NCBI GenBank assembly: GCA_016213325.1
Contig: JACRAY010000009.1
Location: 248,001-312,000 of the forward strand
DNA from: Burkholderiales bacterium
GTDB lineage: Bacteria > Pseudomonadota > Gammaproteobacteria > Burkholderiales > Burkholderiaceae_C
Direction of reading: 5' to 3'
Length of the DNA: 64,000 nt
This document shows positions 16,334-25,750 of this stretch, in pieces. Below the pieces are notes generated by a model. The model did no database searches, was not told the DNA's origin, and worked only from the letters and a program-made list of their open reading frames with translations. Positions within the stretch are counted from its first letter, which is position 1. Each line of letters starts with the position of its first letter. The translations under genes and the position numbers were made by a program.

Positions 16334-17503
16334 TCACCCCTCTTCAGGGGGCTTCACGCGATGGAACATCGCCAGCAGCAGCAGGTCGTACCCGATCTTG
16401 AGCACGCCGCCGGCCACCAGCGGCCAGCCGAAGGACGACAGGCCCAGCATCCAGCCGGCCAGCGCCGGGCTGGCCGCCGAGGCCAGGCTGCGAGGCACGG
16501 CGGTGACGCTTGCGGCGGCGGCGCGCTCTTCGGGCGTGACGATCGCCATCACGTAGGAGCTGCGCGTGGGCACGTCCATCTGCGACAGCAGGGCCCGCAC
16601 CAGCATCAGCGCGAGCACGACGGCAAGCGCGTCGGTGAACGCCATGGCGATCAGGCACATGTTGGCCGGCACGTGCGTGTAGACCATGGTCTTCACCAGC
16701 CCGATGCGCATGGCGATGCGCGCCGCCAGCAGGTACGAGAACGCGGCCAGCACGCCGTTGCAGAAGAAGATGGCGCCGGCCGTCTCCACCGACAGGCCGA
16801 AGCGCTGGAACAGCCAGAGGGCCAGCAGCGACTGCACGATGAAGCCGCCGCCGAAAGCGTCCAGGCTGAAGAGGGCGGCCAGCGTGTAGACACGCCGCCG
16901 GGACGGGCCCAGCGCAGAAGGTGGCGCGGCTTCGTGCGAAGCGGGCTGTGCCGGCAGGCCGCGATAGAGCAGGGCGGCCGCGACCGCGATGACGGCATAC
17001 ATCACGAACATCCAGCGCATCGCAGCAGCGCCGGCTGCCCCGGCCGCCAGGGCGCCGACCGCGCCCGACAGCGTGCCCGCGAGGGCATACCGCGCAAACA
17101 TCGCGGTGCGGTCGCGATTTGCGACCGAGCGGGACAGCAGCGCATGTTCCAGCGGCAGGAACACGCTGACGTCGCCGCCCGACGGGTTGAGCGTGCCCAC
17201 GAATGCCACCACCAGCAGCGGCCAGAAAGTCGTGACGCCACCCAGGCCGAGCCCGGTGGCGAGCATCAGCGCGCTGGCCGCCAGCAGCAGGCTGCGGTCG
17301 CTGAAGCGCCCGCCCGTGAAGCCGATCGCCAGTGTCAGCAGGCCCGAGCCGAACAGGGTGGCGGTGGCGACCACGCCCACTTCCAGCGGCGTGAAGCCCA
17401 GGTCCAGCAGGTACAGCGGCAGCAGCAGGCTCACGAAGCCGTCGCCGAAGCCGCGCAGCGCCTTGGCGGCGAGCACCCGTTGCGTGATGGAAGATGGATT
17501 CAA
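16334..17503 (-). CDS. Major facilitator superfamily transporter
   Basis: A 389-residue, about 12-segment MFS protein. It opens with NPSSITQRVLAAKALRGFGDG and has the loop 2-3 stretch GFTGGRFSDRSLL. A hydrophilic central loop (QPASHEAAPPSALGPSRRR) separates the two six-helix halves. DVPTRSSYVMAIVTPEER in the second half is typical of the exporter-like branch sharing this architecture. Substrate is unknown. It is monocistronic as far as the sequence shows. Confidence 0.85.
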   Translation of the reverse strand: MNPSSITQRVLAAKALRGFGDGFVSLLLPLYLLDLGFTPLEVGVVATATLFGSGLLTLAIGFTGGRFSDRSLLLAASALMLATGLGLGGVTTFWPLLVVAFVGTLNPSGGDVSVFLPLEHALLSRSVANRDRTAMFARYALAGTLSGAVGALAAGAAGAAAMRWMFVMYAVIAVAAALLYRGLPAQPASHEAAPPSALGPSRRRVYTLAALFSLDAFGGGFIVQSLLALWLFQRFGLSVETAGAIFFCNGVLAAFSYLLAARIAMRIGLVKTMVYTHVPANMCLIAMAFTDALAVVLALMLVRALLSQMDVPTRSSYVMAIVTPEERAAAASVTAVPRSLASAASPALAGWMLGLSSFGWPLVAGGVLKIGYDLLLLAMFHRVKPPEEG

Positions 17504-17607
17504 GCCGGGCTCCCTGCGGGCACTTTCCCGCGACCAGGAGCAGAACTTGGGCGCGCAGCGCCTATGGCGGGGAGCCTGCCCTTGTCCCCGCCGTCATGAT
17601 ACGCGGG

Positions 17608-18111
17608 TCAGCGGAACTCGCGAAAGGCCTTGAGCTCCGCCACCAGCCGCTCGAACTCCGCCAGCATCGTGCGGTCGGCGGTGTAGAACACCGCGAACTT
17701 GCCCAGCAGCGTGCGCACGTACAGGCGCGGCGCGATCAGCCAGTCGAAGCCGGGCACGCGGATCAACTTGGCGTAGGCCAGCTCGCGCAGTTCCATCTTC
17801 TTGTCCAGCACCCACGACTGGTGCAGGCGCTCCGATGTCAGCGTGGTCCGGCTGGTCTGGATGTGCCACCACGTATAGGCCATCAGGGCCATGGCGGCGA
17901 TGGGCCAGCCGAGCGCCAGGGCCGTGCTGGTGCCTTCGGGCACCAGCCGCCCGGTCGACCACAGCTGGTACATCCACGATGCGATGCCCGCCACCAGCAG
18001 CGTGGCCAGCGTGCGGAAAAAGCCCGAAAAGGCCGGTGCGCGCAGCTCGCCGCCGGCCGGGCGAAAGATGAAAGGCGGCGGCGCGAGCCGATCCAGGGGC
18101 GTCCCGTCCAC
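17608..18111 (-). CDS. Two-TM membrane protein of unknown function, coupled to the TRAP permease
   Basis: A 167-residue protein with two hydrophobic segments near residues 30-50 and 65-83 (TLATLLVAGIASWMYQLW and ALALGWPIAAMALMAYTWW). A charged cytoplasmic-looking C-terminal half follows (ERLHQSWVLDKKMELRELAYAK). It starts 3 bp after the dctM stop, so it is almost surely translated from the TRAP mRNA. I do not recognise a named family. An accessory role for the transporter is inferred from position only. Confidence 0.75.
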   Translation of the reverse strand: MDGTPLDRLAPPPFIFRPAGGELRAPAFSGFFRTLATLLVAGIASWMYQLWSTGRLVPEGTSTALALGWPIAAMALMAYTWWHIQTSRTTLTSERLHQSWVLDKKMELRELAYAKLIRVPGFDWLIAPRLYVRTLLGKFAVFYTADRTMLAEFERLVAELKAFREFR

Positions 18112-18114
18112 GAA

Positions 18115-19611
<1,497 letters not shown>

Positions 19612-19642
19612 GGTGCGTGTTCCTAGAAGGTCGGTTGGCGCT

Positions 19643-20182
19643 TCACTGCACCGGCTTTTCGTAGTGCGTGTCCATCGCGTAAATGCCCTTCAGGTACGCG
19701 ACGCGCTTGATGACCTCGGCCCAGCCCTGCAGCCACAGCAGCCCGAAGCCGACCGGCATGGTCAGCACCGCCGGCCAGCGGATCAGGCCGCCGGCGTTGT
19801 TGGACATCTCGTTGGTGACGAAGACCTTGTAGAAATAGGGGGCCGAAAGCCAGGTGAGCAGGCCGATCACGGGCAGCAGGAAGAACAGCAGGCCGAAGAT
19901 GTCCACGTAGACCGGGCCGTTGCCGGGCAGCTTGCCGTAGATCAGGTCGACCCGCACGTGCTCGTTCTTCTCCAGCACATAGGGCGCGCCGAACATCACG
20001 ATCACGGCGAACAGGTACCACTGGATTTCGAGCCAGGCGTTCGACGACAGGTCGAAGCCGTAGCGCAGGAACGCGTTGCCGGCGCAGATCATCGCGGAGA
20101 TGAAAACGCACCACGACGCAATGTGGCTGATCCTCAGGCTCAGGCGGTCGTACGCCAGGGCAAGTTTCAATAGGGCCGACAT
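19643..20182 (-). CDS. dctQ: TRAP transporter small permease DctQ
   Basis: A 179-residue four-segment protein with the DctQ signature YVLEKNEHVRVDLIYGKLP. It forms the transmembrane complex with DctM and helps dock the periplasmic receptor. GGAGACAAAG precedes the ATG at 20182. First gene of the dctQ-dctM-167-residue-protein operon, with its promoter in the 132-bp region shared with the divergent EgtB-like gene. Confidence 0.93.
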   Translation of the reverse strand: MSALLKLALAYDRLSLRISHIASWCVFISAMICAGNAFLRYGFDLSSNAWLEIQWYLFAVIVMFGAPYVLEKNEHVRVDLIYGKLPGNGPVYVDIFGLLFFLLPVIGLLTWLSAPYFYKVFVTNEMSNNAGGLIRWPAVLTMPVGFGLLWLQGWAEVIKRVAYLKGIYAMDTHYEKPVQ

Positions 20183-20241
20183 CTTTGTCTCCGGGTCGGT
20201 TGGGTTGGAGTAATGAGAAACGGCGAGGCCGTCTGATTCCC

Positions 20242-20315
20242 TAAGCCCTTAATACTACGGGGATCGCCTGAAAAGCCGCTGAACAATTGCTGACGGCGCG
20301 AATAATAAGGGCTTA
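20242..20315. promoter_or_regulatory. Spaced perfect inverted repeat between dctQ and the EgtB-like gene
   Basis: TAAGCCCTTA at 20242-20251 and its exact reverse complement TAAGGGCTTA at 20306-20315 face each other across 54 bp in the divergent intergenic region. The second copy ends on the first base of the EgtB-like start codon. Such spacing suits two operator sites bound by one dimeric regulator and DNA looping, or a long-range stem. The regulator is unknown. Confidence 0.4.
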
Positions 20316-21559
20316 TGAGTTCGATCGCCCCCATCGACAACCCGGCTGTCCGTGAAGCAGGCAGTGACCTGCTGTCGCTGGCGCTGATGGATGCGCGCAA
20401 CCACACGCTGCACTTGCTGGGCCGGCTCGAACAGGCCCTGGGGCCGATGCTGGCCGTGCCGGACGATGCGCTGGTGGTGCCGCCGCTGTGGGTGGCAGGC
20501 CATATCGGCTGGTTCGCCGAGTACTGGATCGCGCGCAATCCGCAGCGCTCGCTGGGCGCGGAGTGCCCCGCCGACGGCGTGCGCCTGGGTTCCATCGAGC
20601 CGCAGGCGGACCGGTGGTTCCATCCGGGCAGCGCGAGTGCCGCCCAACGCGCAGCCCTGGACCTGCCGGCACTGGAGGCCGTGAAGGCGTACCTGCTCGA
20701 TACGCTGGAGACGACGCTGGAACTGCTGGACAAAGCGGGCGACGGCGACGCGCCGCTGCACTTCTACCGGGTGGCGCTGTACCACGAGGACGTGCGCGCC
20801 GAGCAGCTGGTGGTGCTGGCCCAGACGATCGGCGTGGCGTTGCCGCTGCCCCTCCCGGGAGGCACGCCGCCGCGCGAGCCCATCGCGTTGCCCGCGACAA
20901 GGTGGCGCCTGGGCTTCGAAGGCGCCGGCTTCGCCCCCGCCGTCGAGCGGGGCAGCGAAGAGGTCGCGGTGCCCGAGTTCGAGATCGATTCGCAGCCGGT
21001 GACGTGGTCGCAGTTCGTGGAGTTCATCGACGACGGCGGCTATGACCGCAACGAGCTGTGGTCGGCCGGCGGCTGGCATTGGCTCGAGGGCGTGGCGCGC
21101 GCCGAAGGCCGGCGCGGCCCGCGCCACGTGGAGCAGATCGGCGTGGCGAGCGGCGCGGTGCTGCAGAACGTGCTCGGCAGGCCCACGCGCATGGGTGCGC
21201 TGCAGCCCGTGATGCACGTGAGCTGGTGGGAGGCCGAGGCGTTTGCGCGCTGGAGCGGGCGCCGCCTGCCGACCGAAGTGGAGTGGGAGGTCGCCGCACA
21301 GACTGCTGCGCGGCGTGGCTTCCGTTGGGGCGACGTGGCCGAGTGGACCGCCGGGTCGCTGCGGCCTTTCGAGGGCTACCGGCCCGATGTGTGGTGCGCC
21401 ACCGCCGAACTCGGCCCGCGCCCGCTGTTCGGCCGCGCCAAGGTGGTCCGCGGCGCTTCGTTCGCTGCGCGTGCGCGCATGAAGTACCCGAAGGCCAGGC
21501 GCTGGGCGCTGCCCGAGTCGGACGAAGGCTTCACGGGGTTCAGGACCTGCGCGATCTGA
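20315..21559 (+). CDS. EgtB/SUMF1-family protein with one non-canonical iron ligand
   Basis: A 414-residue protein with an N-terminal DinB-like half and a C-terminal formylglycine-enzyme-like half (SWWEAEAFARWSGRRLPTEVEWE, then KVVRGASFA and FRTCAI). EgtB joins cysteine derivatives to trimethylhistidine, and SenA makes selenoneine. The iron triad in EgtB is one His plus an HxxxH pair. Here H63 (AGHIGWFAEYW) and H157 are present, but the third position is R161 (YHEDVRAEQ). No egtD, senB or senC lies nearby. It may be an altered or inactive sulfoxide-synthase relative. Confidence 0.75.
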   Translation: MSSIAPIDNPAVREAGSDLLSLALMDARNHTLHLLGRLEQALGPMLAVPDDALVVPPLWVAGHIGWFAEYWIARNPQRSLGAECPADGVRLGSIEPQADRWFHPGSASAAQRAALDLPALEAVKAYLLDTLETTLELLDKAGDGDAPLHFYRVALYHEDVRAEQLVVLAQTIGVALPLPLPGGTPPREPIALPATRWRLGFEGAGFAPAVERGSEEVAVPEFEIDSQPVTWSQFVEFIDDGGYDRNELWSAGGWHWLEGVARAEGRRGPRHVEQIGVASGAVLQNVLGRPTRMGALQPVMHVSWWEAEAFARWSGRRLPTEVEWEVAAQTAARRGFRWGDVAEWTAGSLRPFEGYRPDVWCATAELGPRPLFGRAKVVRGASFAARARMKYPKARRWALPESDEGFTGFRTCAI

Positions 21560-22649
21560 CCGCGCGCTTGGGCGGCAAGTCCCACCACGGCAGTTCTTCG
21601 CGCAGGCTCAGCACTTCGCCGCTGCGCCAGGGCTCGTAGCCCGGCAAGCCTTGCAGCAGCGCCTGCCAACCGGCGTCCGCGAGCAGCCCGCGCAGTGCCA
21701 GCGTAGCGGGCTGGTCCAGCGCATCCTTCAGGCAAACCAGGTGGTAGTGCTCATGCAGCAGCGGCACGAAGTCCAGTCCGTGCGCATGCGCTGCCGCTTC
21801 GATGCCCAGCCCCGCGTCGGCCGCGCCCGACACGATGGCCTGCGCGACGGCGCTGTGCGAGGGTTCGTCGTGCCCGTGGCCCGGGACGTCCGGCGCAGCC
21901 ATGCCTTCACGCTGCAGCAATTCGTCGAACAGCAGGCGCGTGCCGCTGCCCAGCGCCCGGTTGGCGAAGCGGGCGCGGGCCAGGTCGCGCATGTTGCGCA
22001 GGTGCAGCGGGTTGCCGGGCGCGACCAGCAGGCCCTGCGTGCGCCGCGCGAAGCCGACCAGCTTGTGCCGTCCCGGCTGCAGCATGGGCTGGTAGGTGGC
22101 ACGTGCCAGCGGCATCGCGGCGGCCGGTTCGGCCACGTGGAAGCCGGCCAGCGCGCAGCGTCCTTCGTTCAGCGCCGAGATCGCGTCCACGCTGCCGCAG
22201 AAGCGGATGTCCAGGTGCAGGCGGGAGCGCGCCACCGCGTGGTCGCGCAGCAGCGACAGCGCGTCGTCGTGGCTGGCGAACAGCGTGAGCACCTGCGCCT
22301 CGGGGTCGAAGGCCACGGCGAAAGCCCGCTCCAGGTCGGCGTGCAACGCTTCGATCTGCGGGGCGAGGCGCGCCTGCGCCTGGCGCTCGGCCCACAGCAG
22401 CTTCTGGCCGAACGGCGTGAGCCGCGCGGGCTGGCCCTTGTCCCACACGATGAAGGGCTGGCCGAGTTCGGCTTCCCAGCGCCTGAGTTCGCCCCACACG
22501 TGGCGGTACGACAGGCCGAGCGCCCTGGCGGCGCCCGAGATCGAGCCTTCGCTGTTGACGGCGTGCAGCAGTTCGATCAGCGCATTGCGGATACGCGCAG
22601 CCACCGGGCGCTGCGTGGCCAGCGAGTAGGAAAGCTCGACCTTGTGCAC
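21540..22649 (-). CDS. ModE-like HTH regulator fused to a periplasmic-binding-protein-like domain, tungstate operon
   Basis: A 369-residue transcription factor. Residues 10-100 form a LysR/ModE-type winged helix (EGSISGAARALGLSYRHVWGELRRWE). The rest is a TupA/ModA-like ligand domain (GFHVAEPAAAMPLA, GTRLLFDELLQREG, AVAQAIVSGAADAGLGIEAAA). It would sense tungstate or molybdate, or a related signal, and regulate the divergent tupBCA genes. The start is taken as GTG 22649 (VHKVELSYSLATQ), since the upstream reading enters the promoter region. Its 3' end overlaps the EgtB-like gene by 20 bp, convergent. Confidence 0.85.
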   Translation of the reverse strand: MHKVELSYSLATQRPVAARIRNALIELLHAVNSEGSISGAARALGLSYRHVWGELRRWEAELGQPFIVWDKGQPARLTPFGQKLLWAERQAQARLAPQIEALHADLERAFAVAFDPEAQVLTLFASHDDALSLLRDHAVARSRLHLDIRFCGSVDAISALNEGRCALAGFHVAEPAAAMPLARATYQPMLQPGRHKLVGFARRTQGLLVAPGNPLHLRNMRDLARARFANRALGSGTRLLFDELLQREGMAAPDVPGHGHDEPSHSAVAQAIVSGAADAGLGIEAAAHAHGLDFVPLLHEHYHLVCLKDALDQPATLALRGLLADAGWQALLQGLPGYEPWRSGEVLSLREELPWWDLPPKRAVRSRRS

Positions 22650-22658
22650 GAGCCCTAG

Positions 22659-22676
22659 TATGCAGCTTCGTTCATA
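22659..22676. promoter_or_regulatory. Candidate operator between the regulator and tupB
   Basis: TATG-N10-CATA lies in the 80-bp divergent region, 10 bp before the regulator GTG and 53 bp before the tupB ATG. Outside the TATG/CATA ends the symmetry is poor, so this is only a weak candidate for autoregulator binding. Confidence 0.25.
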
Positions 22677-22729
22677 GCTCGCTTGCCCCCATGCGGGTGC
22701 GGCGCAGCGCCGCATAGCATCGGTGCAGC

Positions 22730-23461
22730 ATGAGCAGTTTCCAGCAAAGCGCGGCGCAGGCGCTGCAGTTGATCGGCGGCGCCGACCCGATGCTGCAGTC
22801 CATCGTGGTGCGCTCGCTGGCCGTGAGCGCCACGGCCTGCGCGATCGCCTGCGCGCTCGGCCTGTTCCTCGGGGCGTGGCTGGGCGTGGCGCGCTTTCGC
22901 GGCCGCGGCGCGCTGCTCACGGTGCTGAACACCCTGCTGGCCCTGCCCTCGGTGGTGGTGGGGCTGGTCATCTACCTCCTGCTGTCACGCTCGGGGCCGC
23001 TCGGCTTCCTGGGCTGGCTGTTCTCGTTCCAGGCGATGGTGCTGGCGCAGGCGGTGCTGGTGCTGCCCGTCTGCACGGCGCTCACGCGGCAGGCGGTGGA
23101 GGATGCCGAGCGAGCGCACGGCGAGCAGCTGCAGTCGCTGGGCGCGGGCGGGCCGCTGCGCGCGCTGCTGCTGGCGTGGGACGAACGCTTCGCCTTGCTC
23201 ACCGTGCTGATCGCCTGCTTCGGCCGCGCCATCTCCGAAGTGGGCGCGGTGATGGTGGTGGGCGGCAACATCGAAGGCTTCACCCGCGTGATGACCACCG
23301 CGATCGCGCTGGAGACCAGCAAGGGCGACCTGCCGCTGGCGCTGGCGCTGGGCATCGTGCTGCTGGGTGTGGTGCTGGCGCTCAACGCGCTGATCGCCGC
23401 CCTGGCGCGCTGGCGTGGCGTGCAGCGCGAACGCGCGTTGATGGAGGCGCACGCTACATGA
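22730..23461 (+). CDS. tupB: Tungstate ABC transporter permease
   Basis: A 243-residue ABC permease with about five or six hydrophobic segments and the cytoplasmic coupling motif region EQLQSLGAGGPLRALLLAWDERFALLTV cut here as two stretches: QLQSLGAGG and LLAWDERFA. EVGAVMVVGGNIEGFTRVMT is characteristic of tungstate/molybdate permeases of the TupB group. It is the first gene of tupB-tupC-tupA, with 4-bp overlaps at both junctions. The operon feeds tungstate or molybdate to pterin-dependent enzymes such as the SoeA-like and CoxL-like proteins in this window (inference). Confidence 0.9.
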   Translation: MSSFQQSAAQALQLIGGADPMLQSIVVRSLAVSATACAIACALGLFLGAWLGVARFRGRGALLTVLNTLLALPSVVVGLVIYLLLSRSGPLGFLGWLFSFQAMVLAQAVLVLPVCTALTRQAVEDAERAHGEQLQSLGAGGPLRALLLAWDERFALLTVLIACFGRAISEVGAVMVVGGNIEGFTRVMTTAIALETSKGDLPLALALGIVLLGVVLALNALIAALARWRGVQRERALMEAHAT

Positions 23462-24156
23462 GAGCGCTCGTGCAGCTCAAGGGCGTCGACGTGCGCTTCG
23501 GCGCGGTGGCGGCGCTGCGCGGCATCGACTTGCGCGTGGCTGCGGGCGAACGCGTGGCGCTGATCGGCGCCAACGGCAGCGGCAAGAGCACGCTGCTGCG
23601 GGTGCTGAACGGGCTGGTTGCGCCGAGCGCCGGAACGCTGTTGCGCGACGGCGCGGCACGGCAGGCCATGGTGTTCCAGCAGCCCTTCATGTTGCGCGCT
23701 TCGGCAGCCAGCAACGTCGCCATCGGCCTGTGGCTGCAAGGTTTGCGCTGGGGCCGCTCGCGCGAACTCGCCCATGACGCCTTGCGCCGCGTCGGCCTGG
23801 ACACGGTCGCGCAGCGTGACGCCCGCACCCTGTCGGGCGGGCAGCAGCAGCGCCTGGCGCTGGCCAGGGCCTGGAGCCTGCAGCCCGATGTGCTGCTGCT
23901 GGACGAACCCACGTCCAGCCTCGACCCGCGCGCCAAGGCCGATGTCGAGCGCCTGATGGCGGAGTTCGCGGCCACCGGCATGGCGCTGGTTTTCGCCAGC
24001 CACAACCTGGGCCAGGTGAAGCGGCTGGCGACGCGCGTGCTCTACCTGGAGCAGGGCCGGGTGCTGGCGGACTTGCCGGTGCGCGACTTCTTCGAAGGCC
24101 CGCTAGGCGAAACGTCGAACGAGGCCGAACTGTTCGTCAGGGGAGAACTGGGTTGA
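23458..24156 (+). CDS. tupC: Tungstate ABC transporter ATP-binding protein
   Basis: A 232-residue ABC ATPase with Walker A GANGSGKSTLL, Q-loop MVFQQPFMLRASA, signature LSGGQQQRLALARA, Walker B VLLLDEPTSSLDP and switch His in FASHNLGQ. It powers import by TupB. The ATG at 23458 overlaps the tupB stop (ATGA). The end overlaps the TTG start of tupA. Confidence 0.93.
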   Translation: MRALVQLKGVDVRFGAVAALRGIDLRVAAGERVALIGANGSGKSTLLRVLNGLVAPSAGTLLRDGAARQAMVFQQPFMLRASAASNVAIGLWLQGLRWGRSRELAHDALRRVGLDTVAQRDARTLSGGQQQRLALARAWSLQPDVLLLDEPTSSLDPRAKADVERLMAEFAATGMALVFASHNLGQVKRLATRVLYLEQGRVLADLPVRDFFEGPLGETSNEAELFVRGELG

Positions 24157-24947
24157 AGGCTGCCCTGCTGGGCGCGCTGCTGCTCGCCTCTTCGCCGGGC
24201 TCGTGGGCACAAGCCATCACCATGGCGTCGACCACGTCGACTGAACAGTCCGGGCTGTTCGGCCACCTGCTGCCCGAGTTCAAGCGGGCCACCGGCATCC
24301 ACGTGAAGGTGGTGGCAGTGGGCACCGGACAGGCCATCGACATGGCGCGCCGCGGCGACGCCGACGTGCTGTTCGTGCACGACCAGGCGGCCGAGGAGAA
24401 GTTCGTGGCCGACGGCTTCGCGCCGCGGCGGTATGCGGTGATGTACAACGACTTCGTGCTCGTCGGCCCGAAGTCGGACCCGGCGCGTGCAAAGGGCAGC
24501 GACATCCTCGTTGCGCTGAAGAAGGTGGCGGCCACCAACGCGCCCTTCATTTCGCGCGGCGACAAGAGCGGCACGCATGCGGCCGAGCTGCGCTACTGGG
24601 CCTTGGCCGGGGCGGCCGATGCCAGGGGCAGCGGCTACAGGGAGTGCGGCTGCGGCATGGGTCCCGCCCTGAACATGGGTTCGTCGGTGGACGGGTACGT
24701 CCTGGCAGACCGCGGCACCTGGCTGTCGTTTCGCAACCGGGGCGCGCTGGCGGTGCTGGTCGAAGGCGACTGGCGCCTGTTCAACCAGTACGGCGTGATG
24801 GCCGTGAGCGCGCACAGGCACCCGCACGTGAAGTCGGCCGGGGCGCAGAAGTTCGTCGACTGGATCGTTTCAGCGGCGGGCCAGGCCGCGATCGCGTCGT
24901 ACAAGGTCAACGGCGAGCAGCTGTTCTTCCCGAACGCTGCGCCCTGA
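24153..24947 (+). CDS. tupA: Tungstate-binding periplasmic protein
   Basis: A 264-residue secreted receptor. It has a short Sec signal ending WAQA and the oxyanion-binding N-terminal motif MASTTSTEQSGLFGHLLPEF, whose Thr/Ser residues coordinate tungstate in TupA proteins. ISRGDKSGTHAAELRYW and GMGPALNMGSSVDGYVLADR are also family-typical. The start is a TTG at 24153 overlapping the tupC stop. Tungstate over molybdate is inferred from the TTSTEQSG motif. Binding both is possible. Confidence 0.9.
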   Translation: MKAALLGALLLASSPGSWAQAITMASTTSTEQSGLFGHLLPEFKRATGIHVKVVAVGTGQAIDMARRGDADVLFVHDQAAEEKFVADGFAPRRYAVMYNDFVLVGPKSDPARAKGSDILVALKKVAATNAPFISRGDKSGTHAAELRYWALAGAADARGSGYRECGCGMGPALNMGSSVDGYVLADRGTWLSFRNRGALAVLVEGDWRLFNQYGVMAVSAHRHPHVKSAGAQKFVDWIVSAAGQAAIASYKVNGEQLFFPNAAP

Positions 24948-24950
24948 GTC

Positions 24951-25541
24951 TCAGGCGACCGGTTCTTCTTCGCCCGGCTTGCTGGCGCGCAGGGACCCGC
25001 TGGCGGGTATCTCGGTGTCGGGCGCCAGGGGCGGTTGGCTCGATTGGCCGTAATCGGCCGGGAGGCTGCTGCCGTCCTGGGCGTGGGCACCGGAAGGCGG
25101 GGCCACCTGCATCAGCACGTCGCGCAGGTCGTGGTGGGCCTCGGTCGCATGGAGCTTGTCCGAAGCGTGCAGCCACAGGCCGCCGAAGTGGCTGAACTCG
25201 CCCAGCCACGATGAGCGCACCGACTTGCGCACTTTCGTTTCGAGCAGCGGCAGCCCCATCAGCAGGCGCAGCGCCGACGTGCGTTCCCAGCTGACCAGCC
25301 GGACCAGGGCCACCATCACGTCGAGGCCATCGGGCGCATGGCCCAGCGTGCGCACTTCGATGGTCGTGCAGTCGCTCGCGATGCCCCAGCGCTCGAACTG
25401 GGCTGCGACGAGCGCGCGGTACTCTTCCTCCAGGCCCTCGCCGCGGCGGCCGGACGGCGTGTAATCGCTGTCCGCTTCCGCCGGGCGGGCTTTCGCGCCG
25501 CGGGCCTCGCGGGCAAACAGCAGTTTCTTCAGGTCCAGCAT
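24951..25541 (-). CDS. Conserved hypothetical protein
   Basis: A 196-residue soluble protein starting MLDLKKLLFAREARG. It has a central alpha/beta region (EEEYRALVAAQFERWGI, IEVRTLGHAPDGLDVMVALVRL) and a low-complexity, proline/serine-rich acidic C-terminus ending EEEPVA. No signal peptide or membrane segment. I do not recognise the family or function. It converges on tupA with 3 bp between stops. An upstream in-frame ATG at 25586 is less likely. Confidence 0.65.
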   Translation of the reverse strand: MLDLKKLLFAREARGAKARPAEADSDYTPSGRRGEGLEEEYRALVAAQFERWGIASDCTTIEVRTLGHAPDGLDVMVALVRLVSWERTSALRLLMGLPLLETKVRKSVRSSWLGEFSHFGGLWLHASDKLHATEAHHDLRDVLMQVAPPSGAHAQDGSSLPADYGQSSQPPLAPDTEIPASGSLRASKPGEEEPVA

Positions 25542-25750
25542 CCTTGCCTTTTCTTCCGAGGGCGTGTCCGGCCGAACGCCAGCCACGCAAGCGGCTGCCG
25601 CTGTACGGCATGGGTGTTCGCCTTGGGGAGTTGTCTCCGGCGCGCCCGTCTTGCGCGGGCGGCGCCCAGTTGTCCTACCGGTCGGATTCTAAAAGCGGTG
25701 GCGCTGCGCCGACTTGAAAATCGCCTCGTGTGAAGCTTGCGAGCAACAGC

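Noticed and set aside
20315..21559. Calling the EgtB-like gene selenoneine synthase senA
   Set aside because: senB and senC are not adjacent and one canonical metal ligand is replaced by Arg, so a specific product is not supported.
25542..25750. Possible small gene in the gap between the hypothetical protein and the GAF-Fis regulator
   Set aside because: Only GC-rich hairpin-forming sequence around CGCCCG/CGGGCG is seen. No frame has a ribosome binding site with a plausible protein.
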